A program made the position numbers and the translations under genes. The notes under the pieces were generated by a model. That model saw only the letters and a program-made list of their open reading frames with translations. It made no database searches and had not been told where the DNA came from. Shown piece after piece: positions 19,839 through 29,069 of a DNA stretch of 64,000 nt. Source of the stretch: Halanaerobium hydrogeniformans (GTDB lineage: Bacteria; Bacillota; Halanaerobiia; Halanaerobiales; Halanaerobiaceae); NCBI RefSeq assembly GCF_000166415.1, contig NC_014654.1, positions 1,364,001-1,428,000 of the forward strand, given 5' to 3'. Numbering within the stretch: position 1 is the stretch's first letter; each line of letters opens with the position of its first letter.

Positions 19839-19877
19839 AAAAGAGCTTATCAGATTTTATCTGCTAAGCTCTTTTTT
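19839..19877. terminator. Bidirectional terminator of the DAP operon and the recombinase gene
   Basis: AAAAGAGCTTA pairs with TAAGCTCTTTT, with T or A runs on both sides. It sits between convergent genes. Confidence 0.85.
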
Positions 19878-20811
19878 AAAAATCAGGCATTTCATCAATG
19901 GCACTTTTCTTTTCTTCAGTATCCACATGAGTATAGATTTGAGTTGTTGAAATATTAGCATGACCTAAAAGGTCCTGTAATACTTTAATATCTTTAGTCT
20001 GTCTGTATAGCATACTTGCAAAGGTATGCCTTAATTTATGAGGAGTAATCTTATCTGCTCTACTTAAACCGGCTTTTTTTGCATATTTCTTGACAAATAA
20101 CTGAATAGTTCGGGGACTTATTCTTCTGCCGTGTCTGGATAAAAATATTGCCTGTCTGGCATCTTGATCCTTAATTTTAATGGTGTTTCTTTCCTTTAAA
20201 TATCTTTTCAAAGCTTCTGTAACATCATTATGTAATGGCACATATCTTTCTTTACTTCCCTTACCATAAAATTTAATAGAGCCATCTTCAAAATCTACAT
20301 TATCAAAATCCAAATTAACAAGTTCAGAAATTCTTAATCCTGCATATAAAAATAATTTTGTTATGGCAATATCCCGTAGACGATTTATATTATCTTTATC
20401 ATCAATTGCTGCAATAAATTTTTGTGCTTCTTTTAATTTAAGATAAATGGGCTCAAGTTTAGTATCGGTTTTACTGCTGTCAATCGCTTCAGCAGGGTTT
20501 TTTTCTATTACCCCATAACGAAGTAAATATTTATAAAAAGAGCGAATAGCAAAGAGCTTCCTGTTTCTTGTAATAGCCTTATTATCATTGACAATTACTG
20601 CATCTGCTAAAAATTCTGCTATATCCAGTCTATCAACATCTTCAGGCTTAAACTCTTCAGGAAAATCTAATTCTTCTTTTAAATATCTATAAAGCTGTTG
20701 AAGATCATTTTCATATTCCTTGATGGTTAATTTAGAATAGCCTTTTTCTACATCTAAATATTTTTTGAATTTATTTACTGCTTCTAAAAATTTTAATTGA
20801 GAAATTATCAT
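19876..20811 (-). CDS. Xer-type tyrosine recombinase
   Basis: A 311-residue site-specific recombinase with an N-terminal SAM-like DNA-binding domain and a C-terminal catalytic domain. The catalytic residues are the arginine in YAGLRISEL, HKLRH, the histidine in LLGHANIS and the nucleophile tyrosine in TTQIYTHVD. Length and sequence fit XerC/XerD-like enzymes that resolve chromosome dimers, but I cannot tell XerC from XerD. It lies alone, divergent from clpB. The ATG at 20811 is very close to GAGGAG, so the exact start is uncertain. Confidence 0.85.
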   Translation of the reverse strand: MIISQLKFLEAVNKFKKYLDVEKGYSKLTIKEYENDLQQLYRYLKEELDFPEEFKPEDVDRLDIAEFLADAVIVNDNKAITRNRKLFAIRSFYKYLLRYGVIEKNPAEAIDSSKTDTKLEPIYLKLKEAQKFIAAIDDKDNINRLRDIAITKLFLYAGLRISELVNLDFDNVDFEDGSIKFYGKGSKERYVPLHNDVTEALKRYLKERNTIKIKDQDARQAIFLSRHGRRISPRTIQLFVKKYAKKAGLSRADKITPHKLRHTFASMLYRQTKDIKVLQDLLGHANISTTQIYTHVDTEEKKSAIDEMPDF

Positions 20812-20879
20812 CACTCCTCTTTAAAGAACTACCTAATAATATAATTCTATTAATTAAGTGAAAATCCTGCTTTAAAATA

Positions 20880-20909
20880 CTTGACCATCTCTGACCTTTA
20901 TATTATAAT
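20880..20909 (+). promoter_or_regulatory. clpB promoter overlapped by a CtsR-like operator
   Basis: TTGACC (20881-20886) and TATAAT (20904-20909) are 17 bases apart. Read on the other strand, bases 20880-20896 are GGTCAGAGATGGTCAAG, two GGTCA heptads separated by NAN. This is the CtsR operator layout (RGTCAAA-NAN-RGTCAAA) with three mismatches, and it covers the -35 box. Confidence 0.75.
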
Positions 20910-20964
20910 ATATTATAGAAGTTAATACTATAAATAATATATTGAATTGAGGAGGTTAAGGCTT

Positions 20965-23547
20965 ATGGATATGGAAAAGTTTACTCGTAAAGCTCAACAG
21001 AGCCTTGTGGAGGCTCAGCATATTGCTAAAGATTATAGTCATCAGGAGATTTTCCCCTCTCATCTTTTAAAAGCAATGTTAAATCAAGATGATGGAATAG
21101 TAATACCACTATTAGAAAAGGCTGAGGCTAATATAAAAATTATTAAAGAAAAAAATGAGGAATTATTAGATAAGTTGCCTCAAGTATATAGCAAAAAAGA
21201 TGCTCAAGCCTATATGTCATATAAATTAAACGAAATCTTAAGAGAAGCTGATAAACAGGCTGATGCTCTGGGGGATAAGTTTGTTTCTACAGAACATTTT
21301 CTATTAGCATTCTTAGCAAAAAGAAATACCGACATTGCTAAAATACTTTCTGAAAATGGAGTTAGTCTTAATCAAATGAAAAAGATCATTAAAGAAATCA
21401 GAGGCGGAAGTAATATAGATTCTCAACAGGGTGAAGATGGCTTTAATGTTCTAGAAAAATATACTATTGATATTACAGAACAGGCAGCTGAAGGTAAGTT
21501 AGACCCTGTTATTGGACGTGATAACCTGATCAGAAGGGTTATGCAGGTCCTTTCTCGCAGAAGAAAAAATAATCCGGTTTTAATCGGTGAACCCGGTGTT
21601 GGTAAAACTGCAATCGTAGAGGGGCTTGCCCAAAGAATTGTTAATGGAGATATTCCAGAAAGTTTAAAAAACAAAAGAGTCATATCACTTGATATGGGGT
21701 CATTAGTTGCTGGAACAAAATTTAGAGGAGAGTTTGAAGAAAGACTAAAATCTGTTTTAAAAGAAATTAAAAAAGCAGAAGGACAGATAATTTTATTTAT
21801 TGATGAGATGCACACTTTAGTTGGAGCAGGAGCAACTGAGGGTTCAATGGATGCAGCTAACCTTTTAAAACCAGCTCTTGCTAGAGGTGAACTGCACTGT
21901 GTAGGAGCTACTACCTTAGCAGAATATAAAAAGCATATAGAAAAAGATGCTGCTTTTGAAAGAAGATTTCAACCTGTTAAAGTATCAGAGCCAGATATAG
22001 AGGATACAATCTCTATCTTAAGAGGTTTAAAAGAAAAATATGAAATTCATCATGGAATTAAAATAACTGATAATGCGATTGTAGCTGCAGCCAAATTATC
22101 AGACCGCTATTTAACTGAAAGGTTTTTACCTGATAAAGCAATAGACTTAATTGATGAAGCTGCTTCTAAAATCAGAATAGAAATAGATTCTATGCCACTT
22201 GAGATAGATGAACTGGATAGAAAAGTCAGGCGTTTAGAAGTTGAAAAAGAGGCTCTTAAAAAAGAAGATAATCCGGAAGCAAAAGAAAAGCTGGAAGAAA
22301 TTGAAGAAAAATTGCAGGAGTTAAAAGATAAAAGAGATCCCTTACAGTTAAAATGGCAAAACGAAAAAGACCAACTTGCTAAAATACAGAAATTAAAAGA
22401 AGAAATTGATAGAGTAGAGGTTAAAGCCCAGGCTGCAGAAAGAGAAGCAAATTATGAAGAAGCTGCTAAATTAAAGTATGGAAAACTTCATGATCTGCGT
22501 AAAGAACTAGCAGAACTTACTCAAAAAGTAGAAAGCTCAAAAGAAAATACAGAACAGTTGGTTAAAGAAGAGGTAACTGAAGAAGATATTGCAGAAATAG
22601 TTTCACTCTGGACCGATATTCCACTCCAGAAATTAATGGAAGAAGAGAAAGAGAAATTAATCCATTTAGAAGAAGAACTAGAAAAAAGAGTTGTTGGACA
22701 AAGAGATGCAGTTGTTGCCGTCAGTAATGCAATTAGACGCTCTAGAACAGGTCTTCAGGATGCAGATAGACCACTTGCCTCATTCCTCTTTATGGGACCA
22801 ACCGGAGTCGGAAAAACAGAACTTGCTAAAACACTGGCAGCTTATTTATTTGATGACGAAAAAGCACTTATCAGGCTTGATATGTCAGAGTATATGGAAA
22901 GACATGCAGTCTCAAAACTAATCGGCTCACCTCCTGGTTATGTTGGTTTTGAAGAAGGTGGACAGCTAACTGAAAAGGTAAGAAGAAAGCCTTATTCTGT
23001 AATATTATTTGATGAAATTGAAAAAGCTCATCAAGATGTATTTAATATCTTACTACAAATACTAGATGATGGTGTATTAACAGACAGCCAGGGTAAAGAA
23101 GTTGATTTTAAAAATACTGTGATCATTATGACTTCTAATATCGGCTCTCAATTTATCATGGATCTTCAGGAAAAATCAGAAATAAGAGAAAAAATAGAAC
23201 AGTCACTTAAGTCTCACTTTAGGCCGGAATTCTTAAACAGAATTGATGAAAAAATTATCTTTAACTCATTAAGCAAGGAAAATCTCTTTGATATTATTGA
23301 TATTCAAATATCTTATCTCCAGCAAAATTTAGCAGATAAAGATATAGAAATAGAATTAACAAAAAACGCTAAAGAGGAACTACTTGAGATAGGTTATGAT
23401 CCAGCCTATGGAGCACGACCTTTAAGAAGAGTAATCCAGAGTCAAATTAAAGATGAACTTGCAATGGCTCTACTGGAAGGTAAAATTGAAGAGGGAGATA
23501 TCATTACTGTAGATTTTGAAGATGGCGAATTTAAATTTAACATTTAA
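20965..23547 (+). CDS. clpB: ClpB disaggregase
   Basis: An 860-residue Hsp100 ATPase. It has N-terminal Clp repeats, a first AAA+ domain ([17 protein letters not shown]), the long coiled-coil middle domain that distinguishes ClpB from ClpC, and a second AAA+ domain ([19 protein letters not shown]). It dissolves protein aggregates with DnaK. The ATG at 20965 has GAGGAGG nine bases upstream. The CtsR-like operator on its promoter fits heat-shock control. Confidence 0.96.
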   Translation: MDMEKFTRKAQQSLVEAQHIAKDYSHQEIFPSHLLKAMLNQDDGIVIPLLEKAEANIKIIKEKNEELLDKLPQVYSKKDAQAYMSYKLNEILREADKQADALGDKFVSTEHFLLAFLAKRNTDIAKILSENGVSLNQMKKIIKEIRGGSNIDSQQGEDGFNVLEKYTIDITEQAAEGKLDPVIGRDNLIRRVMQVLSRRRKNNPVLIGEPGVGKTAIVEGLAQRIVNGDIPESLKNKRVISLDMGSLVAGTKFRGEFEERLKSVLKEIKKAEGQIILFIDEMHTLVGAGATEGSMDAANLLKPALARGELHCVGATTLAEYKKHIEKDAAFERRFQPVKVSEPDIEDTISILRGLKEKYEIHHGIKITDNAIVAAAKLSDRYLTERFLPDKAIDLIDEAASKIRIEIDSMPLEIDELDRKVRRLEVEKEALKKEDNPEAKEKLEEIEEKLQELKDKRDPLQLKWQNEKDQLAKIQKLKEEIDRVEVKAQAAEREANYEEAAKLKYGKLHDLRKELAELTQKVESSKENTEQLVKEEVTEEDIAEIVSLWTDIPLQKLMEEEKEKLIHLEEELEKRVVGQRDAVVAVSNAIRRSRTGLQDADRPLASFLFMGPTGVGKTELAKTLAAYLFDDEKALIRLDMSEYMERHAVSKLIGSPPGYVGFEEGGQLTEKVRRKPYSVILFDEIEKAHQDVFNILLQILDDGVLTDSQGKEVDFKNTVIIMTSNIGSQFIMDLQEKSEIREKIEQSLKSHFRPEFLNRIDEKIIFNSLSKENLFDIIDIQISYLQQNLADKDIEIELTKNAKEELLEIGYDPAYGARPLRRVIQSQIKDELAMALLEGKIEEGDIITVDFEDGEFKFNI

Positions 23548-23560
23548 GTATGAAACTATT

Positions 23561-23594
23561 AGCAGATCAGTGTAAAAACTGCTCTGCTTTTTTT
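23561..23594 (+). terminator. Terminator of clpB
   Basis: An 11-bp stem with one mismatch (AGCAGATCAGT with ACTGCTCTGCT) is followed by seven T residues. Confidence 0.9.
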
Positions 23595-23744
23595 ATCTTG
23601 AAATAAGTTTTGTTCAATAACAAAGGATTAATAATCCAAACAAAGAAAGATAATAATATGGAAACAATAAGAGAAAGGAACTTAAATATTTAATTAACTT
23701 ATAGTCAAATAAAAGTACAATCCAGTCAGGAGGATCAGATTATA

Positions 23745-24449
23745 ATGAAGAACAAAGAAAATATATGGCATCAAAAAGCACGTTCATTACATTATTTTTT
23801 TCATAGACAAATATGGCACCTTGTTGCTTTATTAATATTACTACCTATTGTTTGGGCATTTGCGTCACCAGTAATGGGTGAAGGTTCCTGGTTGGGTATT
23901 AGAGATATAACTTGGTTTTGGCTTACAATTGGAACAGCTGTCTTGCATCAAATATTAGTCTGGATTGTTTTTCGTCTTCAATTAGGTTGGGCTACTTTAT
24001 CTAAAATATTTGGTAGTTTTGATCTATTTATCTGGAGTTTAATTTTTTTACCCTTTCTTTTAGCTCGTGTTATTACACTTATTGGCTTAGCTAAATCTGA
24101 TTCTAGTTCTCTTTTTCTTCCAGAATTAATAGCACTAGCTCTTACATTCTTTTTGTTAATTCCAGCTATTTATACTATTTGGTCAGTTCTAAGATATTTT
24201 GGAATAATTAGAGCATTAGGAGCAGATCATTTTCGAGTTTCTTATAGAAAAATGCCTTTAGTAAAAAAAGGAATCTTTAAATGGAATAATAATTCTATGT
24301 ATTCCTTTGCTTTTTTTCTATTGTGGGTTGTTGCATTATTCTTAGGTTCTCAGGCAGCATTAAGTGCAGCATTATTCCAACATGTTTATATCTGGGTACA
24401 TTATTTCTGCACTGAAAAGCCAGATATGGAAATTATCTATAGTAAATGA
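23745..24449 (+). CDS. Membrane protein resembling PEMT/ICMT-type methyltransferases
   Basis: A 234-residue protein with six or so hydrophobic segments. The C-terminal third, GIFKWNNNSMYSFAFFLL followed by HVYIWVHYFCTEKPDM, matches the SAM-binding core of integral-membrane methyltransferases of the isoprenylcysteine/phospholipid methyltransferase fold (usual form: RNPMY then ...CTEKPD). The asparagine-rich NNNSMY replaces the common RHPMY. The substrate is unknown. It has its own CAGGAGG ribosome site and stands alone. Confidence 0.65.
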   Translation: MKNKENIWHQKARSLHYFFHRQIWHLVALLILLPIVWAFASPVMGEGSWLGIRDITWFWLTIGTAVLHQILVWIVFRLQLGWATLSKIFGSFDLFIWSLIFLPFLLARVITLIGLAKSDSSSLFLPELIALALTFFLLIPAIYTIWSVLRYFGIIRALGADHFRVSYRKMPLVKKGIFKWNNNSMYSFAFFLLWVVALFLGSQAALSAALFQHVYIWVHYFCTEKPDMEIIYSK

Positions 24450-24528
24450 AAAGGCATTTGGAAGTGTTAAAGATGCTTATAATAAAATGATTATATAATA
24501 ATATTATCTAATTTAAAGGAGGATAATT

Positions 24529-24936
24529 ATGGATATTCCAAATAATATTAAATTTTTACTAAAAAATAAAAGTTTTTGTACAATGGCTACATGTGGGGAG
24601 AATAAACCCTATTTATCATTAATGAATTTCACATATGTTGAGACAAAAAATAAAATTATTTTAAGCAGCAGAATAAATAGTAAAAAATATTCTAATATTC
24701 AAAAGAACAAAAACATATCACTGCTGATATCATCAATTTCTGATGGTTTAAGTGCTACTTTTTTGGGAACTGCTGTAACAATGGAGGATAAAGAGGGAGA
24801 TAATTATAGAGAAATGCATTTAAAAAAGAATAATATGCCTCAATTTATCATAGGAGATAATATCGGCTTAATTATTTTTAGTATTGAAGAAATAATTCTT
24901 TCTGACAAAGAAGATCAAGTTAAGTATATTGATTAA
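24529..24936 (+). CDS. Pyridoxamine 5'-phosphate oxidase-like split-barrel protein
   Basis: A 135-residue protein with the N-terminal pattern of the PNPOx-like FMN-binding split barrel (CTMATCGENKPYLSLMNFTY, then KIILSSRINSKKYSNI). Such proteins bind flavin or related cofactors, often without a known substrate. It has AAAGGAGGAT before its ATG. It is the last ordinary gene before the accessory island. Function is unassigned. Confidence 0.7.
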   Translation: MDIPNNIKFLLKNKSFCTMATCGENKPYLSLMNFTYVETKNKIILSSRINSKKYSNIQKNKNISLLISSISDGLSATFLGTAVTMEDKEGDNYREMHLKKNNMPQFIIGDNIGLIIFSIEEIILSDKEDQVKYID

Positions 24937-24954
24937 ATTTTAAATATTTAATAC

Positions 24955-25008
24955 ATTTTCTCCAATTGAGAAGCTCAGGAGAATTTTGTTGATAGTTTGA
25001 GATAAATA
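24955..25008 (+). repeat. Diverged left end of an IS605-type element
   Basis: The pattern TCTCCA...AAGCT...GGAG...TTTT...AGTTTGAGATAAA parallels the end of the copies at 13221 and 25808 with many changes. It may be the trace of an older insertion at a TTTAT site. Confidence 0.3.
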
Positions 25009-25067
25009 TTATTTAAGCCTTTAAAAAGGGTTTAGACAGGCTGATTCCTTTAATCTCACCTAATTTT

Positions 25068-25808
25068 TAAGTTTTGCTCCTAATAGTTTAGGTACCCTTA
25101 ATCTTGAAGGATTGGCCACAAACCCATTATCTCTCGCCTCTTTGATAGATCTGAGAATACATTAATTAATAGGCCCTCCTTAGTTTTAAAGAGACCTCTG
25201 GAAATTCTTCTGGATTTATCAAAGTTACTTTTATTTATTTTTTCCAGATCTACTGAAGAGCGGCCAAATCGAATACAGTCATACTAAAGCTTACCTTGCG
25301 TATTATAAATTAAAAGCTTTAGTGACCTTCACATTATATTTAGACTGTATCTTTTTAGATAAGGATAAGAGTAATTTGTTATCTCTAATTCTAACAGCTA
25401 AATTGGTAAAAATTATTTCACAGGGATTACTGTTCATATTCAGTATAGACAGCTTTTACATCTTTATTATTTTTAATCTGATAATTGACTGTATTATATA
25501 GTTTACTAATATGCCAGGCTAATTCATTAATTATTACTAATTGCTTATGGCTTAATTTAGGCTTGAATTTAAATGATAATCGCATTGATTTTTCACCTCC
25601 ATCCTACTATAATTATATCATACATATGTTTGCTTGTAAAAGAAAAAATATTATTGGAAACCTGCTTTTTGGTCTAGAAGCTACTGCATTTTGTCTACTG
25701 GTGGTGCTACTATTGAGACAATTAAAAAGTATATTGAAAATCAGAATAAATAGCCAATTTATCTCCACACAATGCATAGCTTGGATGGAGTTTTCTTGGC
25801 ATATTTAG
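25068..25808 (-). mobile_element. Degenerate IS200/IS605-type element (copy 2)
   Basis: This copy runs opposite to the intact element at 31646-33289. It keeps the start of tnpB (ATG at 25585), three or so separate internal pieces and the last part of tnpB, with large deletions between. The end of the element beyond tnpB (the structured right end) is lost near 25068. The other end is complete at 25808 and abuts ATAAA (TTTAT on the element's strand). It differs from copy 1 in where the deletions fall, so the copies decayed independently. No functional protein is encoded. Confidence 0.8.
25649..25753 (+). pseudogene. tnpA (IS200-type Y1 transposase) C-terminal fragment
   Basis: Thirty-four codons read WSRSYCILSTGGATIETIKK and end in NQNK, the C-terminus typical of IS200/IS605 TnpA. 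The catalytic HUH and tyrosine regions are gone. It shows what the tnpA of this family looked like before deletion. Confidence 0.75.
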
Positions 25809-25813
25809 ATAAA

Positions 25814-25894
25814 AGTTCAACTACAACTGAGATTTACACTCATGTAAGTAATAAGAATTTGATCAAGATTATTAATCCTTTTGATAAATTATAG
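25814..25894 (+). pseudogene. Tyrosine integrase C-terminal remnant
   Basis: Twenty-six codons right after the IS605-type end read SSTTTEIYTHVSNKN and then stop. TTEIYTHVS is the active-site tyrosine motif of XerC/phage-type integrases. The rest of the gene is missing. It is not derived from the Xer gene at 19876, which has TTQIYTHVD followed by a different tail. Confidence 0.75.
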
Positions 25895-26010
25895 AATATA
25901 GATCTTAACGAAATAACAGTCTTGAAGATCAAACATATTTAGAAATGATGAACTTTTATTCGCAAAGAAAAGAGTTATCTGACATTTGCCGACTAGTAAA
26001 TTACGAAACA

Positions 26011-26042
26011 AAAAACCCCCTGATATATTAAATCAGAAGGTT
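26011..26042 (-). terminator. Terminator-like hairpin after the Doc toxin gene
   Basis: On the minus strand AACC..CTGAT pairs with ATCAG..GGTT, followed by a T-rich run. The stem has an internal mismatch. Confidence 0.55.
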
Positions 26043-26044
26043 TA

Positions 26045-26440
26045 TCATTTTATTGAATTTGTATTATTTTCAAGCCATAACGTTAGTTCTTTTTTTGATA
26101 ACTGACCAGAAGATACCTGGATCATCATTTTATAGGCTTCTTTTTCAGAAGCTGTAATTTCTAGACCATTTTTTTGTAAAAAAGTATCCATAGCTACAAA
26201 AGCAATTCTTTTGTTCCCATCAATAAAGGGATGATTATTACAAAGATGGTAGCCATAAGCTGCTGCCATTTTTAGCAGTGAATCATGCAAATATTCACCC
26301 TGATAAGTTGTTTTAGGTTGTTCAAGAGCTGAATTTAATAAATTTTCATCTCTAATACCCATACTTCCACCATAAATTTTAACAAGTTGTTCGTGGAAAA
26401 AAAGAATTATGTCTTTAGGAATAAATATAATGTCATTCAT
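26045..26440 (-). CDS. doc: Doc-type (Fic fold) death-on-curing toxin
   Basis: A 131-residue protein with the Fic-fold motif NHPFIDGNKRIAF (catalytic His near residue 70), in the short single-domain form of Doc toxins. Doc phosphorylates EF-Tu in the known system. The lysine in GNKR, in place of the GNGR of AMP-transferring Fic enzymes, fits kinase-type Doc. The gene overlaps its antitoxin gene by four bases, which is typical of a toxin-antitoxin operon. Confidence 0.88.
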   Translation of the reverse strand: MNDIIFIPKDIILFFHEQLVKIYGGSMGIRDENLLNSALEQPKTTYQGEYLHDSLLKMAAAYGYHLCNNHPFIDGNKRIAFVAMDTFLQKNGLEITASEKEAYKMMIQVSSGQLSKKELTLWLENNTNSIK

Positions 26441-26661
26441 TTAGCTAATTCCTTAAGAGTGTTTTTGTATTTTTGGTTAGTCTTATCAAAAGCTTTAGCC
26501 CACTCTTCAAATTCAGGATTAAAAGGAGTTACTGTAAAACCATCTTCATTTTCAATAATATGAAGTTCTTCACCTTCTTTAAGATTATATTTTTCTTTAA
26601 GCTCTTTAGGAATAGTAAACCCATAGCTGTTACCAACTTTTCTTAGTTTTATGGTTTTCAT
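26437..26661 (-). CDS. AbrB/MazE-type antitoxin
   Basis: A 74-residue protein. Residues 1-45 form a SpoVT/AbrB swapped-hairpin DNA-binding domain (LRKVGNSYGFTIPKELKEKY). The C-terminal 30 residues are charged and probably bind the toxin. It should repress the operon and neutralise Doc. The ATG at 26661 has GAGGTGAT upstream. Pairing a Doc toxin with an AbrB-type partner instead of Phd is a known variation. Confidence 0.82.
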   Translation of the reverse strand: MKTIKLRKVGNSYGFTIPKELKEKYNLKEGEELHIIENEDGFTVTPFNPEFEEWAKAFDKTNQKYKNTLKELAK

Positions 26662-26770
26662 AGTCAATCACCTCAACTATATTATAACATTTGTATTACT
26701 TAAAAAGCAAGCAGGTAAAAGAAAAAGAATAAGTGATTATATAAAGAGAAGGTCAAAAGAAGCAAACGAT

Positions 26771-26905
26771 CAGATAACATGGGATTGACGTCATGCCTTC
26801 TGTCATAAAGCTTGCAATTTAACTAATTACGAATACGGAAAAGCAAGCTTTACGCCAGTTCCTGACGGAATCAGGCATGAGCGCAAATCCCAGGAACGTT
26901 ATTTG
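26771..26905. repeat. 135-base imperfect palindrome, attC-like
   Basis: Paired blocks: CAGATAAC/GTTATTTG at the outside, then TGGGATT/AATCCCA, CATGCCT/AGGCATG, TTCTGTCA/TGACGGAA and AAAGCTTGC/GCAAGCTTT near the centre, with unequal bulges. The outer AAC...GTT ends, the length and the extra bases on one arm resemble integron attC sites, but the GTTATTT end departs from GTTRRRY. The left arm recurs at 28134-28179. The remaining bases of the 26662-27031 gap show nothing else clear. Confidence 0.6.
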
Positions 26906-27031
26906 AAATATAATAAACCAAATAATCTCTTTTTTATTTTCAAATAATATAAATTTGAAAACAATTGCAATTTATAGCCATTATATTATAATATAATGTA
27001 TAAAATGAAAATAAAAGAGAGGATGATTTAA

Positions 27032-28120
27032 ATGAAATCTTTTAAACCATTTGAATTACCAATAGAAAAACAAATTGATCCTATGGAATTTTATACTGAA
27101 CTAATTAATGCAAGTACAAATGTAGGGAAATATCAGGTGATGTTAAAAAAATCTAAAATTAATGAGTATTTTCTTATTACTCCATTTAGTTTACAGGAGG
27201 CTGTACAGTCCAGCAAAATTGAAGGAACACAAGTAACTTTTGACGAAGTTTTAGAATTTGATATTGATAAAAATAAAAAAAATAATGATGCTCAAGAGGT
27301 TCTAAATTATTATGATGCATTAAACTATGGTGAGAGTGCTTTAGAAAAATATCCTATATCAACACGTCTCTTCAAAAAATTACATGAAATTTTGATGAGT
27401 AATGGAGTTCGAGGACAAAATGGAGCTCCTGGAGAATATCGTTCTATTCAAAATTTTATAGGACCAGAAGGTTGCACTTTAGAAACTGCTACTTTTGTGC
27501 CACCTCAGCCACAATTAGTTGATTCCTATATGTCTAATCTAGAAAAGTATATTAATAACCCAAATGATAATTTGCATTCTTTAGTTAGAATAGCAATTAT
27601 ACACGCTCAATTCGAAACTATTCATCCATTTTTAGATGGTAACGGTAGAATTGGCCGTATATTAATTCCACTGTATTTATATGATGTAAATCTCATAAAT
27701 TCTCCCAATTTATTTATCAGTGAAGTATTAGAAAAAGATAAGCATAAATACTATAGATTACTGAATGGAACAAGAAAAGAGGGTAATGGTTGGAATCAAT
27801 GGATTAAATTCTTCCTGCAAAGTGTAAACAAACAAGTAATCAAAAATATTAATCTAATTGAGGAAATTGATAACCTGTATGAAAGAGATTTAGAAAATGC
27901 AATGAATATAATAAATAGTACTAATGTATTAGACCTAATTAAAGCGATGTTTCAAAAGCCGATATTTAATGTAAAAACAATTAGTTCTTTAACAGGGATA
28001 CCTGATACAACTTGTAGAAGATATCTTTTTACTCTTGAAGAAGAGAAGGTGATATTTTCAGATAATAAAATGAGAAATAGAAAATATTATTATTATAATT
28101 TACTTGATTTATTAAGATAA
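27032..28120 (+). CDS. Fic family protein with N-terminal inhibitory motif and C-terminal winged helix
   Basis: A 362-residue protein. The Fic motif HPFLDGNGRIGR is at residues 198-209, the canonical AMP-transfer signature. The self-inhibiting helix motif SSKIEG is at 60-65, placing it in class II (inhibitor helix within the same protein, N-terminal). The C-terminus (about 295-362) looks like a winged helix (LTGIPDTTCRRYLFTLEEE). It lies between the full palindrome at 26771 and the half copy at 28134, which may define a mobile unit. The ATG follows AGAGAGGATG. Confidence 0.87.
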   Translation: MKSFKPFELPIEKQIDPMEFYTELINASTNVGKYQVMLKKSKINEYFLITPFSLQEAVQSSKIEGTQVTFDEVLEFDIDKNKKNNDAQEVLNYYDALNYGESALEKYPISTRLFKKLHEILMSNGVRGQNGAPGEYRSIQNFIGPEGCTLETATFVPPQPQLVDSYMSNLEKYINNPNDNLHSLVRIAIIHAQFETIHPFLDGNGRIGRILIPLYLYDVNLINSPNLFISEVLEKDKHKYYRLLNGTRKEGNGWNQWIKFFLQSVNKQVIKNINLIEEIDNLYERDLENAMNIINSTNVLDLIKAMFQKPIFNVKTISSLTGIPDTTCRRYLFTLEEEKVIFSDNKMRNRKYYYYNLLDLLR

Positions 28121-28133
28121 AGCCATGATACAT

Positions 28134-28179
28134 CACATAACATGGGATTGGCGTCATGCCTTCTTTCATAAAGCTTGCA
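28134..28179 (+). repeat. Half copy of the attC-like palindrome
   Basis: It matches the left arm of 26771-26905 (ATAACATGGGATTG, CGTCATGCCTTCT, CATAAAGCTTGCA) with a few changes, starting 13 bases after the Fic gene. The right arm is absent, so the unit looks truncated. Confidence 0.65.
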
Positions 28180-28298
28180 GGTTGCCATATTTTAAAGTAT
28201 TTTCATAGTAATTTAATGTTAAGCTGTACTGTTGAAAAAAGGCTTTATCAATATGAAATAATTTGCATTGAATATAAATTACCAGGAGGAGAATGTAA

Positions 28299-29057
28299 AT
28301 GAAGGAAGTAGAATTATTAATTGATTTTCATAAAAATGCTAAAAGACAAGGGCCTGGAAGTCCTTCTGATACATTAAAGGCATTTAATTTTATGGATATT
28401 AGCAAGAAAAAGTCTTTGAAAGTTGCAGATATTGGTTGTGGTACAGGTGCTCAGACAATTACCCTGGCTCAAAATATTGAAGGGGAAATAACTGCAGTTG
28501 ACTTATTTCCTGAATTTTTAGCAAAATTAAATTTAAAAACAAAAGAACAGGGTTTAGAAGATAAAATTACAACAGTTAAAAAGCCAATGGAAAATTTATC
28601 TTTTGACAAAGAAGAATTTGATATAATTTGGTCGGAAGGTGCAGTTTACATTATGGGGTTTGAAGCAGGAATAAAGAATTGGAAATACTTTTTAAAAACT
28701 GGCGGCTATATAGCTTTAAGTGAAATTACATGGACTACAAATTCAAGACCAAGTGAAATAGATCAATACTGGAATAATGAATACCCAGAAATTGATACTG
28801 CCTCAAAAAAGATTAAAATATTAGAAGAAAATGATTTTTCTCCGATTGGTTATTTTATATTATCAGAAGATAGCTGGATTGAGAATTATTATAAGCCTAT
28901 GGAAGAACGTTTTGATGATTTCCTTAGTAAGCATAATAATTCTGAAATTGCGAAAAATATGATAGATAATCAAAAGGAAGAAATAAGGAAATACAAAGAG
29001 TATAAAGATTATCTAAGTTACGGTTTTTATATAGCTAAAAAAGTATCCAATGAATAG
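28299..29057 (+). CDS. Class I SAM-dependent methyltransferase
   Basis: A 252-residue protein with SAM-binding motif I VADIGCGTGAQT near residue 45, acidic residues in AVDLFPEF (motif II) and the YIMGFEAGIKNW / GGYIALSEITW region of UbiE/Methyltransf_25-type enzymes. The substrate is unknown. An excellent CCAGGAGGAG precedes its ATG. It is 12 bases from a second methyltransferase gene, so the two are likely cotranscribed. Confidence 0.8.
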   Translation: MKEVELLIDFHKNAKRQGPGSPSDTLKAFNFMDISKKKSLKVADIGCGTGAQTITLAQNIEGEITAVDLFPEFLAKLNLKTKEQGLEDKITTVKKPMENLSFDKEEFDIIWSEGAVYIMGFEAGIKNWKYFLKTGGYIALSEITWTTNSRPSEIDQYWNNEYPEIDTASKKIKILEENDFSPIGYFILSEDSWIENYYKPMEERFDDFLSKHNNSEIAKNMIDNQKEEIRKYKEYKDYLSYGFYIAKKVSNE

Positions 29058-29069
29058 GAATGATAGATA

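Noticed and set aside
25485-25808. A 107-codon frame over copy 2 of the IS605-type element.
   Set aside because: It is the same antisense frame extended by chance. The real content on this strand is the tnpA C-terminal fragment in another frame.
26045-26440. Calling the short Fic-fold gene an AMP-transferring Fic enzyme.
   Set aside because: The GNKR form of the motif, the size and the overlapping antitoxin gene fit Doc better.
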